Source of the DNA: Flavobacterium sp.
GTDB lineage: Bacteria > Bacteroidota > Bacteroidia > Flavobacteriales > Flavobacteriaceae
Assembly (NCBI RefSeq): GCF_017744675.1
Contig: NZ_JAGIAV010000009.1
Coordinates: 50,734 to 114,733 of the forward strand
Direction: 5' to 3'
Length of the DNA stretch: 64,000 bases
Part shown: positions 52,947 through 61,872 of the stretch, one piece after another
Position numbering within the stretch: the first letter of the stretch is position 1
Layout: each line of letters opens with the position of its first letter
Translations under genes and position numbers: made by a program
Notes under the pieces: generated by a model
What the model was told of the DNA's origin: nothing
Database searches by the model: none
The model's input: the letters and a program-made list of their open reading frames with translations, nothing else

Positions 52947-54668
52947 TTATTTTAGTGTAAAGTACTCAGCTAGTGGTCCCAATGCCAGCGCTGGAAAGAA
53001 AGATAAAGCAGCAACAATTGCGATTACAGCAAAAATCATGATTCCGAAAATCGTTGTATCCGTTTTTAAAGTTCCTGCACTTTCTGGAATGTATTTTTTA
53101 TTGGCTAATAAACCAGCAATTGCCAAAGGTCCTATGATTGGAATGAAACGGCTTAACAATAAAACAATTCCTGTAGTGATATTCCAAAACGGATTATTAT
53201 CGCCTAAACCTTCAAAACCAGAACCGTTGTTAGCAGCACTCGAAGTATATTCGTACAACATTTCAGAGAATCCGTGATTTCCAGGATTGTTTAACCAGCC
53301 CGTTGCATTTCCGCTGAACCAATACCCCATTGCAGTATCATGTGCAGCAAAATAAGAAGCTAAAGCGGTTCCTGCTAAAATCAATAAAGGATGAAGAATA
53401 GCAATAAAAGCAGCGATTTTGACTTCTCGAGCTTCGATTTTCTTTCCGAAAAACTCAGGGGTTCGACCTACCATTAAACCAGAAATAAATACAGCCAGAA
53501 TAATGAAAATGTAAAAGTTAAGGTAACCTACACCGCATCCGCCATAAAAGGCATTGACCATCATAGCCAATAATTGCATAGCTCCTGAAACTGGCATCGA
53601 ACTATCGTGCATACTGTTTACAGAACCTGTAGAAATCACTGTTGTGGCAATACTCCAGAAACCTGAAATGGCTGGACCAAAACGGACTTCTTTTCCTTCC
53701 ATTGCTCCGTTTAACTGAGAAATTCCCATTTTTTCGATAGCGGGATTTCCACTTATTTCGCTTGACATTGTTGGAATTACCAAGAGTAAAAATCCAACTG
53801 TCATTACACCAAAAATGATATAGGAGAATCTTCGTTTTTTAAGGAAGAAGCCAAGCGCGAAAATCATTGCAAAAGGGACTATCATTTGTGCCCAAAGCTC
53901 AACAGCATTGGTAAAATAAGTAGGATTTTCTAGAGGATGCGCTGAGTTTGCTCCGAAAAATCCGCCACCGTTTGTACCAATATGTTTAATGGCAACAAAA
54001 GCAGCAGCTGGACCGCGAGAAACTTCAACATGATCGCCTTGTAAAGTAGTGATAGCATCTTTTCCTTCAAAAGTCATTGGAGTGCCGCTAAAAACTAAAG
54101 CAATAGCTACGATTGCTGAAAGTGGCAATAAAATACGAGTACAGCTTTTTACAAAATAGTTGTAGAAATTTCCCAGCTTATCAGTTGTTCTTTCGCGCAT
54201 AGCGGTAAAAACCATTGCTGCAGCAGCGATTCCGACACCAGCCGAAACAAATTGTAAAAACATTAATACCATTTGTGATAGGTAAGAAACCCCACTTTCG
54301 CCTGAGTAATGCTGCAAGTCGCAATTGACTAAAAATGAAATGGCTGTATTAAAAGCCAAATCAGGCGACATGGATGGATTATTATCTGGATTTAGAGGTA
54401 AAGAACCCTGAAAAAGCAACACAAAAAAGCAGAGAAAGAACCAAAGCATATTGATGCTTAAAAGTGCTTTTAAATGCTGTTTCCAGTTCATTTCTTCAGC
54501 TGGATTGATACCGCTGATTTTAAAAATAATTTTTTCAAGCGGATTGAAAATTGGGTCAAGAAGCGTTTTGTCTCCTAAAAATACTTTAGCAATATATTTT
54601 CCGAAAGGAATCGCTAAAACAAAAGTTAGGAGAAAAATACCTATAACACCTAATAATTCTGTATTCAT
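52947..54668 (-). CDS. kdpA: Potassium-transporting ATPase subunit A
   Basis: K+-channel-like subunit, 573 residues, about 10 membrane helices. Recognisable blocks: NTAISFLVNCDLQHYSGE (first pore loop), GTNGGGFFGANSAHPLENPT (second selectivity-filter loop), NAFYGGCGVGYLN, and YTSSAANNGSGFEGL (later pore loop). The N-terminus (GVIGIFLLTFVLAIPFGKYIAKVF) is standard. Complete and intact. Confidence 0.97.
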   Translation of the reverse strand: MNTELLGVIGIFLLTFVLAIPFGKYIAKVFLGDKTLLDPIFNPLEKIIFKISGINPAEEMNWKQHLKALLSINMLWFFLCFFVLLFQGSLPLNPDNNPSMSPDLAFNTAISFLVNCDLQHYSGESGVSYLSQMVLMFLQFVSAGVGIAAAAMVFTAMRERTTDKLGNFYNYFVKSCTRILLPLSAIVAIALVFSGTPMTFEGKDAITTLQGDHVEVSRGPAAAFVAIKHIGTNGGGFFGANSAHPLENPTYFTNAVELWAQMIVPFAMIFALGFFLKKRRFSYIIFGVMTVGFLLLVIPTMSSEISGNPAIEKMGISQLNGAMEGKEVRFGPAISGFWSIATTVISTGSVNSMHDSSMPVSGAMQLLAMMVNAFYGGCGVGYLNFYIFIILAVFISGLMVGRTPEFFGKKIEAREVKIAAFIAILHPLLILAGTALASYFAAHDTAMGYWFSGNATGWLNNPGNHGFSEMLYEYTSSAANNGSGFEGLGDNNPFWNITTGIVLLLSRFIPIIGPLAIAGLLANKKYIPESAGTLKTDTTIFGIMIFAVIAIVAALSFFPALALGPLAEYFTLK

Positions 54669-54690
54669 AATATTGTGAGTTGTTGATTGT

Positions 54691-54777
54691 AAAAAATGAA
54701 ATGTGAAGTTGTGAAAAGTGAGATGTGATTTGTAAAATGAAAGACATCTAACATTTCACTTTTGACATTTCACACTT
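54691..54777. repeat. Imperfect TGTGAAATG-type inverted repeat
   Basis: ATGAAATGTGAAGTTGTGAA... (left) pairs imperfectly with CATTTCACTTTTGACATTTC... (54750-54772). It fills the gap between kdpF and kdpA. Confidence 0.55.
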
Positions 54778-54778
54778 A

Positions 54779-54856
54779 TTAGAATTTTTCAGGTTTAATT
54801 AATACATAAACCAAATACACGAAAACGGCAATTGAAACAATAAAGAGTGCAGTCAT
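54779..54856 (-). CDS. kdpF: Potassium-transporting ATPase subunit F
   Basis: A 25-residue single-helix peptide. It begins MTALFIVSIAVFVYLVYVL and ends IKPEKF; the YLVYxLI...E.F end matches E. coli KdpF (YLVYALINAEAF). ATG at 54856, TAA at 54781-54779. It stabilises the KdpFABC complex. It lies directly before kdpA, apart from the repeat, and 3 bases after another micro-ORF. Confidence 0.9.
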   Translation of the reverse strand: MTALFIVSIAVFVYLVYVLIKPEKF

Positions 54857-54859
54857 GAT

Positions 54860-54943
54860 TTAGATTTTTTCAAAGAATTCAACAGATTTAAAACAAATCG
54901 CAAACAGCAAAACTGCCAGTGCGAGTAAAAGAATTGTGATCAT
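54860..54943 (-). CDS. 27-residue single-helix micro-protein upstream of kdpF
   Basis: Starts MITILLLALAVLLFAICFKS and ends VEFFEKI: one membrane helix (2-18) followed by a short charged tail. ATG 54943, stop 54862-54860, then 3 bases to kdpF. Tight spacing, a clean helix-plus-charged-tail design and position inside the operon suggest a real gene. It is not KdpF itself. Function unknown; a second small Kdp subunit or regulator is possible. Confidence 0.6.
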   Translation of the reverse strand: MITILLLALAVLLFAICFKSVEFFEKI

Positions 54944-54965
54944 AAAATTGTTTTTATTGTGAGAT

Positions 54966-55046
54966 GTAAAATGTAAAATGTTATTTGTTAGATGATGTAA
55001 TCTGAGTAAATGTGAAAAGTAAACGGAAAGACATTTTACATTTTAC
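54966..55046. repeat. TGTAAAATG-family inverted repeat
   Basis: Perfect 16-base arms GTAAAATGTAAAATGT (54966-54981) and complement (55031-55046), followed by a partial extra copy. Lies between the micro-ORF and the DUF7674-like gene. Confidence 0.7.
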
Positions 55047-55064
55047 AGATTACATTTTTCATCA

Positions 55065-55346
55065 TTAGACTCCAGAAGTATTAACTTGTTTGATATATTC
55101 TGCTTTAAGCGTTTGCGGGAAAAGATGTGAAATATTGCAGTGGCGCATTTCCATAAAAGATGAAACTGAAAAAACATATACGTTTGAAATAGCATTTTTA
55201 GTCTCGATACTTCCAGTAATAAATAACCGTTCAGCAAGCGCTAAACATTTTTTAGCTCGAACGATATTTCCAGAGATAATATTTTTTTTAGTGATCTCGG
55301 CAAAGCGTTCAGCTTGTTTGTAAATGGAATTAACTTGATTTTTCAT
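55065..55346 (-). CDS. Small DUF7674-like protein upstream of the kdp genes
   Basis: 93 residues, soluble, helical first half (NSIYKQAERFAEITKKNIISGNIVRAKKCLALAERLFITGS) and a second half with SNVYVFSVSSFMEMRHCNI. I associate this pattern with the DUF7674 family, which in Flavobacteriia often sits near kdp; this is recall and needs checking. First gene of the minus-strand kdp unit, so it would be the first controlled by the promoter upstream of 55346. Confidence 0.65.
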   Translation of the reverse strand: MKNQVNSIYKQAERFAEITKKNIISGNIVRAKKCLALAERLFITGSIETKNAISNVYVFSVSSFMEMRHCNISHLFPQTLKAEYIKQVNTSGV

Positions 55347-55443
55347 GAGAAGGAATTTTTTATGTTCTTTCTCTTTATGCCAAAATATATTCCGAAAATG
55401 TTAAGTAGAGTGTAAAGTGTTGTAAAATAAGGAGTTGTTTTTT

Positions 55444-55451
55444 CGTGCCAA
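55444..55451 (-). promoter_or_regulatory. Sigma-54 -24-like box upstream of the kdp unit
   Basis: Minus-strand TTGGCACG is a perfect -24 box, about 100 bases before the DUF7674-like start and next to an NtrC-type regulator gene. But at the GG-N10-GC distance the sequence is CA, not GC, so the -12 half is missing. Weak. Confidence 0.22.
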
Positions 55452-55461
55452 AAATCAGGCA

Positions 55462-55494
55462 TAAAAAAAGCCTATCATTTTGATAAGCTTTTCT
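55462..55494 (-). terminator. Terminator of the NtrC-type regulator gene
   Basis: 12-bp stem AAAAGCCTATCA / TGATAAGCTTTT with one mismatch and a short T loop. On the minus strand a T run follows. It separates the regulator transcript from the kdp unit. The 364-base gap 55347-55710 otherwise holds repeats. Confidence 0.7.
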
Positions 55495-55522
55495 CGTTTT
55501 GATATGTTATTTTTAAAGTAGG

Positions 55523-55575
55523 AAGCTCCAGCGGAGCGACACCCACATTTTTAATATGTCGCTCCGCTGGAGCTT
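55523..55575. repeat. Perfect inverted repeat AGCTCCAGCGGAGCGACA
   Basis: 19-base perfect arms (55523-55541, 55557-55575) with a 15-base loop, followed by T6. A partial third unit (CGCTCCTCCAGAGC) follows at about 55609. GC-rich compared with the surroundings. The stretch 55626-55700 is a separate AATTTG-rich repeat related to 42607-42640. Confidence 0.75.
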
Positions 55576-55710
55576 TTTTCTATGGGAATATATTATTTCT
55601 ATAAATATTTCGCTCCTCCAGAGCTTTTCAAATCGAATTAAAAATTGATTTTGAAATTTGATATTGAAATTGCCATTGGAATTTGGAATTTAAAAAATTT
55701 GGAATTTATC

Positions 55711-57054
55711 CTATTGAATCCCATATTCCTCAATCTTTCTATACAAAGTCGCAATCCCAATTTCCAACAATCTCGCCGTTTCAGCTTTATTTCCTTTAGT
55801 ATAATTTAAAACCTTTTGAATGTGCAATTTCTCAATACTTTGCATAGAAAAAGCCGACATTGGTTTGTTGGTTTTCTCTGTTTGATGCTGGATTTCATAT
55901 GGCAGAATATCAGAAGTCAAAGTATCGCCATTGCTTAAAATAACCGATCTCTCGATAACATTTTTGAGTTCGCGGATGTTTCCCGGCCAAGAATAATTTT
56001 CTAATTTCTCGAGAAAATCAGCAGCCGTATGTAAAGTCTTTTTATTCGTTTTTTCAGAAAACTGTTTCACATAATAATTAGCCAGCAACGGAATATCTTT
56101 AGCTCTTTCGCGAAGTGAAGGAAGTTTGATTTCGAAAATATTCAAACGGAAATACAAATCAGAACGGAAACGATGTGCTTCGCTTTCTTCCTTTAAGTCA
56201 CGATTCGTGGCTGCAATTAATCTGAAATTTGATTTTTTAGGACTTGTGTCTCCAACAGGAATATATTCGCTGGTTTCTAAAACACGTAATAATTTTGCCT
56301 GAAGATCAATTGGCATCTCACCAATTTCATCCAAGAATAAAGTCCCGCCATTTGCTTCTTCAATAAAGCCTTTTTTATCTTTCAAAGCTCCAGTAAAAGC
56401 ACCTTGTTTATGGCCGAAAAGTTCACTTTCTAAAATTTCCTTACTGAAAGTACTGCAATTTAAAGCCACAAAAGATTTTCCTGCACGATTGCTGTTTTCA
56501 TGAATTGCCTGTGCAAAAACCTCTTTTCCAGTTCCCGTCTCGCCAGTCAATAAAACAGTAGAATCGGTTTTGGCTACTTTTTGGGCAAGATCAATAACCT
56601 GTTCAATTCCTTTTGATTTTCCAATTATGGTATTAAAGGAATATTTATCGCCAATACGTTTTTCAAGCTGTTTTACTTTTTTCTGCAAATGCACTTTTTC
56701 GACCGCTTTATAAAGGAGCGGAATAATCTTGTCGTTATCATCGCCTTTTACAATATAATCGAAAGCGCCATTTTTCATCGCCTGAACACCGTCTGGAATA
56801 TTTCCGAAAGCTGTTAGCAGAATAACTTCTGCCAAAGGAAAACTGCTTTTTATGTTTTGCACAAAATCAACACCGTTTCCATCGGGAAGTTTTACATCAC
56901 ATAAAACAACATCAATATCCGTTTGCTCCAGTTTTTTAAAACCAGATTTTAAATCTTTCGCCTCAAAAACTTCAAATCCTTCCGATTTAATAATACGAAC
57001 CAGCAGACTTCTCAGTTTTTCTTCGTCGTCTATAATTAAAATTTTGTGTGTCAT
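55711..57054 (-). CDS. NtrC-family sigma-54-dependent response regulator of the kdp locus
   Basis: 447 residues: receiver with D53 (VLCDVKLPDGNG), AAA+ activator domain with Walker A GETGTGKE (171-178), sigma-54 contact loop GAFTGA (218-223) and Walker B GGTLFLDEIGEM (236-247), arginine-finger region FRSDLYFRLN, and a Fis-type HTH (KGNKAETARLLEIGIATLYRKIEEYG). It replaces the OmpR-type KdpE of other bacteria. The presumed kinase is at 45387-47102. A TAAATTTG -7 element lies 38 bases upstream. Confidence 0.93.
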   Translation of the reverse strand: MTHKILIIDDEEKLRSLLVRIIKSEGFEVFEAKDLKSGFKKLEQTDIDVVLCDVKLPDGNGVDFVQNIKSSFPLAEVILLTAFGNIPDGVQAMKNGAFDYIVKGDDNDKIIPLLYKAVEKVHLQKKVKQLEKRIGDKYSFNTIIGKSKGIEQVIDLAQKVAKTDSTVLLTGETGTGKEVFAQAIHENSNRAGKSFVALNCSTFSKEILESELFGHKQGAFTGALKDKKGFIEEANGGTLFLDEIGEMPIDLQAKLLRVLETSEYIPVGDTSPKKSNFRLIAATNRDLKEESEAHRFRSDLYFRLNIFEIKLPSLRERAKDIPLLANYYVKQFSEKTNKKTLHTAADFLEKLENYSWPGNIRELKNVIERSVILSNGDTLTSDILPYEIQHQTEKTNKPMSAFSMQSIEKLHIQKVLNYTKGNKAETARLLEIGIATLYRKIEEYGIQ

Positions 57055-57091
57055 TTGCAGAGATGCTAAACCAAATTTTGGTATTTGATTA

Positions 57092-57099
57092 CAAATTTA
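57092..57099 (-). promoter_or_regulatory. -7 element for the NtrC-type regulator
   Basis: Minus-strand TAAATTTG, full match, 38 bases before the start codon. No TTG at -33. Confidence 0.35.
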
Positions 57100-57167
57100 G
57101 GGTTAAAATTGGTTTGCTTTTTTGATTCAGGAAAATTATTTAGAAAAGAATCTGTGGCCGGAAAAAA

Positions 57168-57306
57168 TAAACACATAGAGGCATAGATTTTTCTATTCTC
57201 AAAAGGCGTTTCACTTGCATTAATACACATAGCAATCTATGTGTTAGAAACGAGTTTCTTTTGGTTTTCTTTGAGGTAAAGTAAAATCTATGCCTCTATG
57301 TGTTTA
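57168..57306. repeat. 139-bp inverted-repeat element (ACACATAGAGGCATAG family)
   Basis: 24-base perfect arms (57168-57191 and 57283-57306; core CACATAGAGGCATAGATTTT). An inner hairpin ACACATAG / CTATGTGT lies at 57225-57244. No ORF. It fills the gap between the ABC-2/M1 gene and the regulator. Confidence 0.8.
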
Positions 57307-57331
57307 AAAAATTAGGAGCAACGAGAAATCC

Positions 57332-60300
57332 TTAATCAATCTCTTTCTCGTTGTCCTTTATAAAAGTGTCAATATTCAGTAAATAAGGATCAATTACAAT
57401 GCGTTGAGGTTTGTTTTTGATTTTAATTTTACCCTCAATTGTATTGTTTTGAATTGGAAAAGTATAACAAGATAGCTTTCCATTTTCATCATAAATTCCG
57501 ATATCAATTGTTGAATCGTTGGCAATTTGTTTGCGAACTCCTGTAGTATTTTCTAGATATTTTTTAGAATCGGCTTTAAAAGAAACTTCATAAAAACCAT
57601 TCTTTTTGGCACTTTCAACTTCAGAAATTTTAGAAGAATAAGTAATAATCTTTTTAAACATTTCATCCAATTTAGGTTGAAGTTTTGAATCAGTAACCAA
57701 ATAAATCTCTTTCAGTAAATCTGCAGAATCTGGAATTGGATTTGGATATTTATAATGATTTAAGAAATTATGCAAAGCTAGATTTATCTTTTCTTCTCCA
57801 ATTAGCATTCGTAATTGATGCATAATGAGCATTCCTTTGTCATAAGGCAAATGCGGCGTTTCATAATTCGTTTTATATAATGGAGTTTCGGGTTCGTAAC
57901 TTCGGCTACTCAAATACAAATCCAGATGAATCTTTAAAGTTTCCAATGCTTTTTCCAAACCATGTTCTTTTTCATACAACATCAATTCGGTGTATTGCGC
58001 GAGAGTTTCAGTCAAAATCCAGCTTCCTTCTTTTTGTTCCGGACTAATTTGTGAATTTCCCCACCATTCGTGCGACAATTCGTGAGCTGTTAATTGATTG
58101 ATGATATCTTCTTTATCTCGATTATTCAAGTTGCTGTAAAACCCAAAATTCTCTTTCATAAAAACCGTCGACGGATACGAAGTTGCGGCAAATCCATCCG
58201 CGAAAGCAGAAACTTCGGCATAGCGGATAGTTTTGTACGGATATTTCCCAAAGTTGTTTTGGCAATAATCCAAGGTATTTTTTAGATCCTGAATTAGTTT
58301 GGCAACATTTCTAGAATGCCTTTTGTCATAATAAACTTCGATTGAAATTCCTTTATAATTCGTTTTTTGAATTTCATATTCGGCAGAAGAAAAAGCAAAT
58401 CGAAACGGAATCTTTCCATTAGATTGATAATGAAAATAATTGCGGTTGTCTTTTTCCCAACTTCCTATTAAATCTCCAATTCCAATTGCGGTTTGATTTT
58501 TAGAAGTCGAAACCACAACATCATAATTAATGAAATCATATACTGTTTTCGATTTTTCTTCGAGTTTTTTAAGAGGCGGTTGTGGTTTTAAATGTCTTTT
58601 TGTACGTTCTTTTTTACTGCTGATTTCATTAGAATCTTGATAACCAAAAGTTGGAAAGTAACGGCTTATTCGCATAAACGAACCATTTTTAATAATCGAA
58701 TTAAAAGCAGTATGACCTTTAAATGGCGACCAAGTTGAGGTAAAAGCAAAACTCATTTTCATTTTTTGCTGTGGTTGCAAAGGCTTTTCCAATCGGTACC
58801 AATAATGCTGAAATTGAGAAACATCATCGAGATTTTTGGCGTTTTCAATCTCAACAGAAGTCAGTTTCGAATTTCGATCTATATATAGGAGTAAACTATC
58901 AATTGGTTTTTCCGAATTATTGATCAATTCATAACTGCCTTTCACTTCATAACGATTTTCTTCAGGAAACAAATCGACTTTACTTTTTACCGCAATAATC
59001 GTTGGCTGGTCAAGATTCGCATATTTTTTAAACTGCTTTTCGTATTGCTCGCTCCAATTGTTCTGATCATCTTTGGTTAAATATGGATATTCAATATTGG
59101 TTTTATAAAAAAGAAAACTTCCAAAACCAATGAAAAGAATACTTCCGAAAGCAAAAATTGTTTTCTGAATAGCATTAAATGAATTTCTGTGAATGGTTTT
59201 TAGAATAGTCGAATTTCGTTTCCATAAAATTCCAGTCAAAGTTAGAAGCATCAAAGCCAGACCAAAATTGTACCACATCGAAATATGAAACGGAAAAGTA
59301 TAACTTCCAAAACCATTCAAATCAAAATATTCTCTTTTAAAAGAATCTCCAAATCTAAATAATGGATGTGAAATTCCCAATTGTTCTCCAATTCCGGTAC
59401 AAAACAAAAGCACAATAAATGCAGAAATGGCCAATCCTAAATATTTGTTTTTAATGAAAGTCTGAATGGCAATCACCAAAATCGAAATCAGAAACAACGG
59501 AAATCCAATATAATAAAACATTGAAAGGTAAAGTCCAGCTTCAATTGGAGCGTTTGCGTGTATGATTTGAAAGCCAATTCCAATCAAAATACTGATTCCA
59601 ATTAAGAGAAGCGGAATCATAAAAAGTGCCGTCAATTTTGAAATCAAAACTATAAATTGAGAATATGGTGCTGTATTTTCGAGCATTTCAAATCTGGAAT
59701 TTTCGCTTCGATTCAATAATTCACTACTATAAAAAAGAGTAATCAGAATTAAAATAAAGGGCAAACGATCCATTATTGTTGAAATCATCAAAGCCGTATT
59801 GGTAATATTTTCTGCCAATCTGATTCCACCGTCAATTTCATCTGAAATCTCTACCATTAATATTCCAGAAAATAAAATTGCAATCAGTAAAAACGGAATT
59901 CCTTTTAAAACCAAATAAATATCCATTTTCAAATTGCTTTTAAAAACCGCCCAATTATGTTTTGAGGTTTTAAATTGCTGTTCTGGAATTGCGGTAGAAA
60001 ATAGTTGTGTCTCTTTTATACCGATTTTAACCGACTTTACCTTTTTAGTTTTTGTTTTTCGGAATGAAAACAATTTATAGGAAACAAAAATCAGAAGGAA
60101 AGAAACGCAAATCCAGACAATTCGATTGAATAAAAAGTTGCCTGAAAGCGAAAGTAATTGGGTGTTTTTTTCAATGGATGTCCAATATCTCGTTTGTTCT
60201 AAAAATGCAGCCAACCCAAACGGATCTATTTTTGCGGCCAAAGACATCGCTTTCGCGGAAGACGGAGAAGCATTTGCAAATAAAGGCGAATTAGAAAAAA

Positions 60301-60868
60301 TAGAACCTGCTATATATAATAGGTAGATGAATAAGCCGCCAACATAAATAAAAAGTTTGCTTCGCGTAAGCCAAGCCAGCGTTGCAAGAATCGAAAGACA
60401 TAATAGAATATTGGGAATAACGATTACGAAATAAGGCCAGAGGTAATTTAAAACTTCAAAAGGACCAATTTCGCTTTTCGGAATCCATGACATTTGATGT
60501 CCGATAATCATTCCGATGATAAACATTCCAAAAGAAGAAACTGCAATCACAAAAGCAGTTATAAACTTGCTTCCCAAAAAATGAAATTTAGAAATAGGAG
60601 TAGAGAAGAGGATCGCATCAAACTTGGTTTCATATTCTTTAAAAAAATGCTGTGCGACTTGAAGTGTGATCGAAAAGATCGTGATCAGCGATAGCAAACC
60701 TATCGCATAAGTCAAAGTAAATGGACTATTTTTATAAGCGCCCGAAAACGAAAAGTTCGCAAAAGCACTCACAAGAAAGCCAAGAATCAGATATATAATA
60801 TAGGTAGCATAAAAAGTCCAGTTTCTGGTATTGTTATGCCATTCAAATTGAATTAATTTCGAAAACAT
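57332..60868 (-). CDS. ABC-2 type permease fused to an M1-family metallopeptidase domain
   Basis: 1178 residues from ATG 60868 (MFSKLIQFEWHNNTRNWTFYA), 4 bases after the ATPase stop; the longer frame runs into that gene and is rejected. Two blocks of about six membrane helices each (about 20-285 and 330-600) form an ABC-2 permease pair in one chain. A periplasmic M1 aminopeptidase-like domain follows (about 680-1178). The zinc site is H929-ELSH933, followed by a Glu in ILTETLAQY at 954, 20 residues after the motif rather than the usual 18. GAMEN-type motif not seen. Substrate unknown. Confidence 0.88.
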   Translation of the reverse strand: MFSKLIQFEWHNNTRNWTFYATYIIYLILGFLVSAFANFSFSGAYKNSPFTLTYAIGLLSLITIFSITLQVAQHFFKEYETKFDAILFSTPISKFHFLGSKFITAFVIAVSSFGMFIIGMIIGHQMSWIPKSEIGPFEVLNYLWPYFVIVIPNILLCLSILATLAWLTRSKLFIYVGGLFIYLLYIAGSIFSNSPLFANASPSSAKAMSLAAKIDPFGLAAFLEQTRYWTSIEKNTQLLSLSGNFLFNRIVWICVSFLLIFVSYKLFSFRKTKTKKVKSVKIGIKETQLFSTAIPEQQFKTSKHNWAVFKSNLKMDIYLVLKGIPFLLIAILFSGILMVEISDEIDGGIRLAENITNTALMISTIMDRLPFILILITLFYSSELLNRSENSRFEMLENTAPYSQFIVLISKLTALFMIPLLLIGISILIGIGFQIIHANAPIEAGLYLSMFYYIGFPLFLISILVIAIQTFIKNKYLGLAISAFIVLLFCTGIGEQLGISHPLFRFGDSFKREYFDLNGFGSYTFPFHISMWYNFGLALMLLTLTGILWKRNSTILKTIHRNSFNAIQKTIFAFGSILFIGFGSFLFYKTNIEYPYLTKDDQNNWSEQYEKQFKKYANLDQPTIIAVKSKVDLFPEENRYEVKGSYELINNSEKPIDSLLLYIDRNSKLTSVEIENAKNLDDVSQFQHYWYRLEKPLQPQQKMKMSFAFTSTWSPFKGHTAFNSIIKNGSFMRISRYFPTFGYQDSNEISSKKERTKRHLKPQPPLKKLEEKSKTVYDFINYDVVVSTSKNQTAIGIGDLIGSWEKDNRNYFHYQSNGKIPFRFAFSSAEYEIQKTNYKGISIEVYYDKRHSRNVAKLIQDLKNTLDYCQNNFGKYPYKTIRYAEVSAFADGFAATSYPSTVFMKENFGFYSNLNNRDKEDIINQLTAHELSHEWWGNSQISPEQKEGSWILTETLAQYTELMLYEKEHGLEKALETLKIHLDLYLSSRSYEPETPLYKTNYETPHLPYDKGMLIMHQLRMLIGEEKINLALHNFLNHYKYPNPIPDSADLLKEIYLVTDSKLQPKLDEMFKKIITYSSKISEVESAKKNGFYEVSFKADSKKYLENTTGVRKQIANDSTIDIGIYDENGKLSCYTFPIQNNTIEGKIKIKNKPQRIVIDPYLLNIDTFIKDNEKEID

Positions 60869-60872
60869 AACA

Positions 60873-61757
60873 TTATTTTTTAAGTTGATTTTGAGATAAA
60901 ATATTGAAATAAACATCGCTCAAATCTGGATAACTCAATTCAAAACCAGAATCAGGCTTTTGATCAGAGAAAACATGAATATTGATTTTTCCAGAATTCA
61001 AATGCGACGAAATAATATTAAAATGTTTCTGATGCTCTCTCAGTTTATTTTTATGAATGGCTTTCGTCCAGATTTTGCCTTTTAAAGAATCAACCGCTTC
61101 ATTTGGATTTCCTTCCAAAAGTAACTTTCCGTTACAAATAATCGCCATTTTGGTACACAGATCGCGGACATCTTCGACAATATGCGTGGACAAAACCACG
61201 ATAATGCTTTCGCTAATTTCACTTAAAAGATTGTTGAAACGATTTCTTTCCTCAGGATCAAGTCCTGCAGTCGGTTCATCAACAATGATAATCTTCGGAT
61301 TTCCTAGCAAAGCTTGAGCAATTCCAAAACGCTGACGCATTCCTCCCGAAAAAGAATGCACCGCTTTGTCTTTGTGCTGTAGTAAATTGGTTTGCTGCAG
61401 TAAATACAAAATCTGTTCCTGTCGTTCTTTTGTATTGACAATTCCCTTCAAAACTGCCAAATGATCCAATAAACGATAAGCGGAAATCTTTGGATAAACG
61501 CCAAATTCCTGCGGAAGATATCCGAGATTTTCTCTAATAAACATTGGATTTTCGAGAATGTTGATTCCGTTAAACTCGATAATTCCAGAAGTTGGTTCCT
61601 GCAAAGCAGCAATGGTTCGCATTAAAGTCGATTTTCCAGCACCATTCGGACCTAATAAACCAAACATTCCGTTTGTAATGTCAAGCGATAAATGGTCAAT
61701 CGCCTGCGTGCCGTTCTCATACGTTTTGCTGAGATTTTTGATTGATAAACTGTTCAT
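60873..61757 (-). CDS. ABC transporter ATP-binding protein
   Basis: 294 residues. Walker A GPNGAGKS (36-43), signature SFSGGMR (135-141), Walker B IIVDEP (157-162), D-loop AGLDP, H-loop STHIVED. ATPase partner of the ABC-2/M1 protein, whose start lies 4 bases downstream. Likely an exporter or membrane-remodelling pair of the CcmA-like type. Confidence 0.94.
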   Translation of the reverse strand: MNSLSIKNLSKTYENGTQAIDHLSLDITNGMFGLLGPNGAGKSTLMRTIAALQEPTSGIIEFNGINILENPMFIRENLGYLPQEFGVYPKISAYRLLDHLAVLKGIVNTKERQEQILYLLQQTNLLQHKDKAVHSFSGGMRQRFGIAQALLGNPKIIIVDEPTAGLDPEERNRFNNLLSEISESIIVVLSTHIVEDVRDLCTKMAIICNGKLLLEGNPNEAVDSLKGKIWTKAIHKNKLREHQKHFNIISSHLNSGKINIHVFSDQKPDSGFELSYPDLSDVYFNILSQNQLKK

Positions 61758-61872
61758 TTTTTGATTGATTTTTGATGATTTATAAATGAGATTTGAAAAT
61801 TTTAGGCAATAGAATGCCTGTCGGCCTCAAAAAGCCGATTTTTAGATTCAGAAAATTTAATTTAAAAGAAAG

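Noticed and set aside
55523..55575. Intrinsic terminator at the AGCTCCAGCGGAGC repeat
   Set aside because: The T run is on the plus-strand side, while nearby genes are transcribed on the minus strand; treated as a repeat.
61800..61872. Terminator after the small HTH gene
   Set aside because: Short AGGCA/TGCCT and CGGC/GCCG hairpins are present, but the stems are only 4-5 bp and the T runs are poor.
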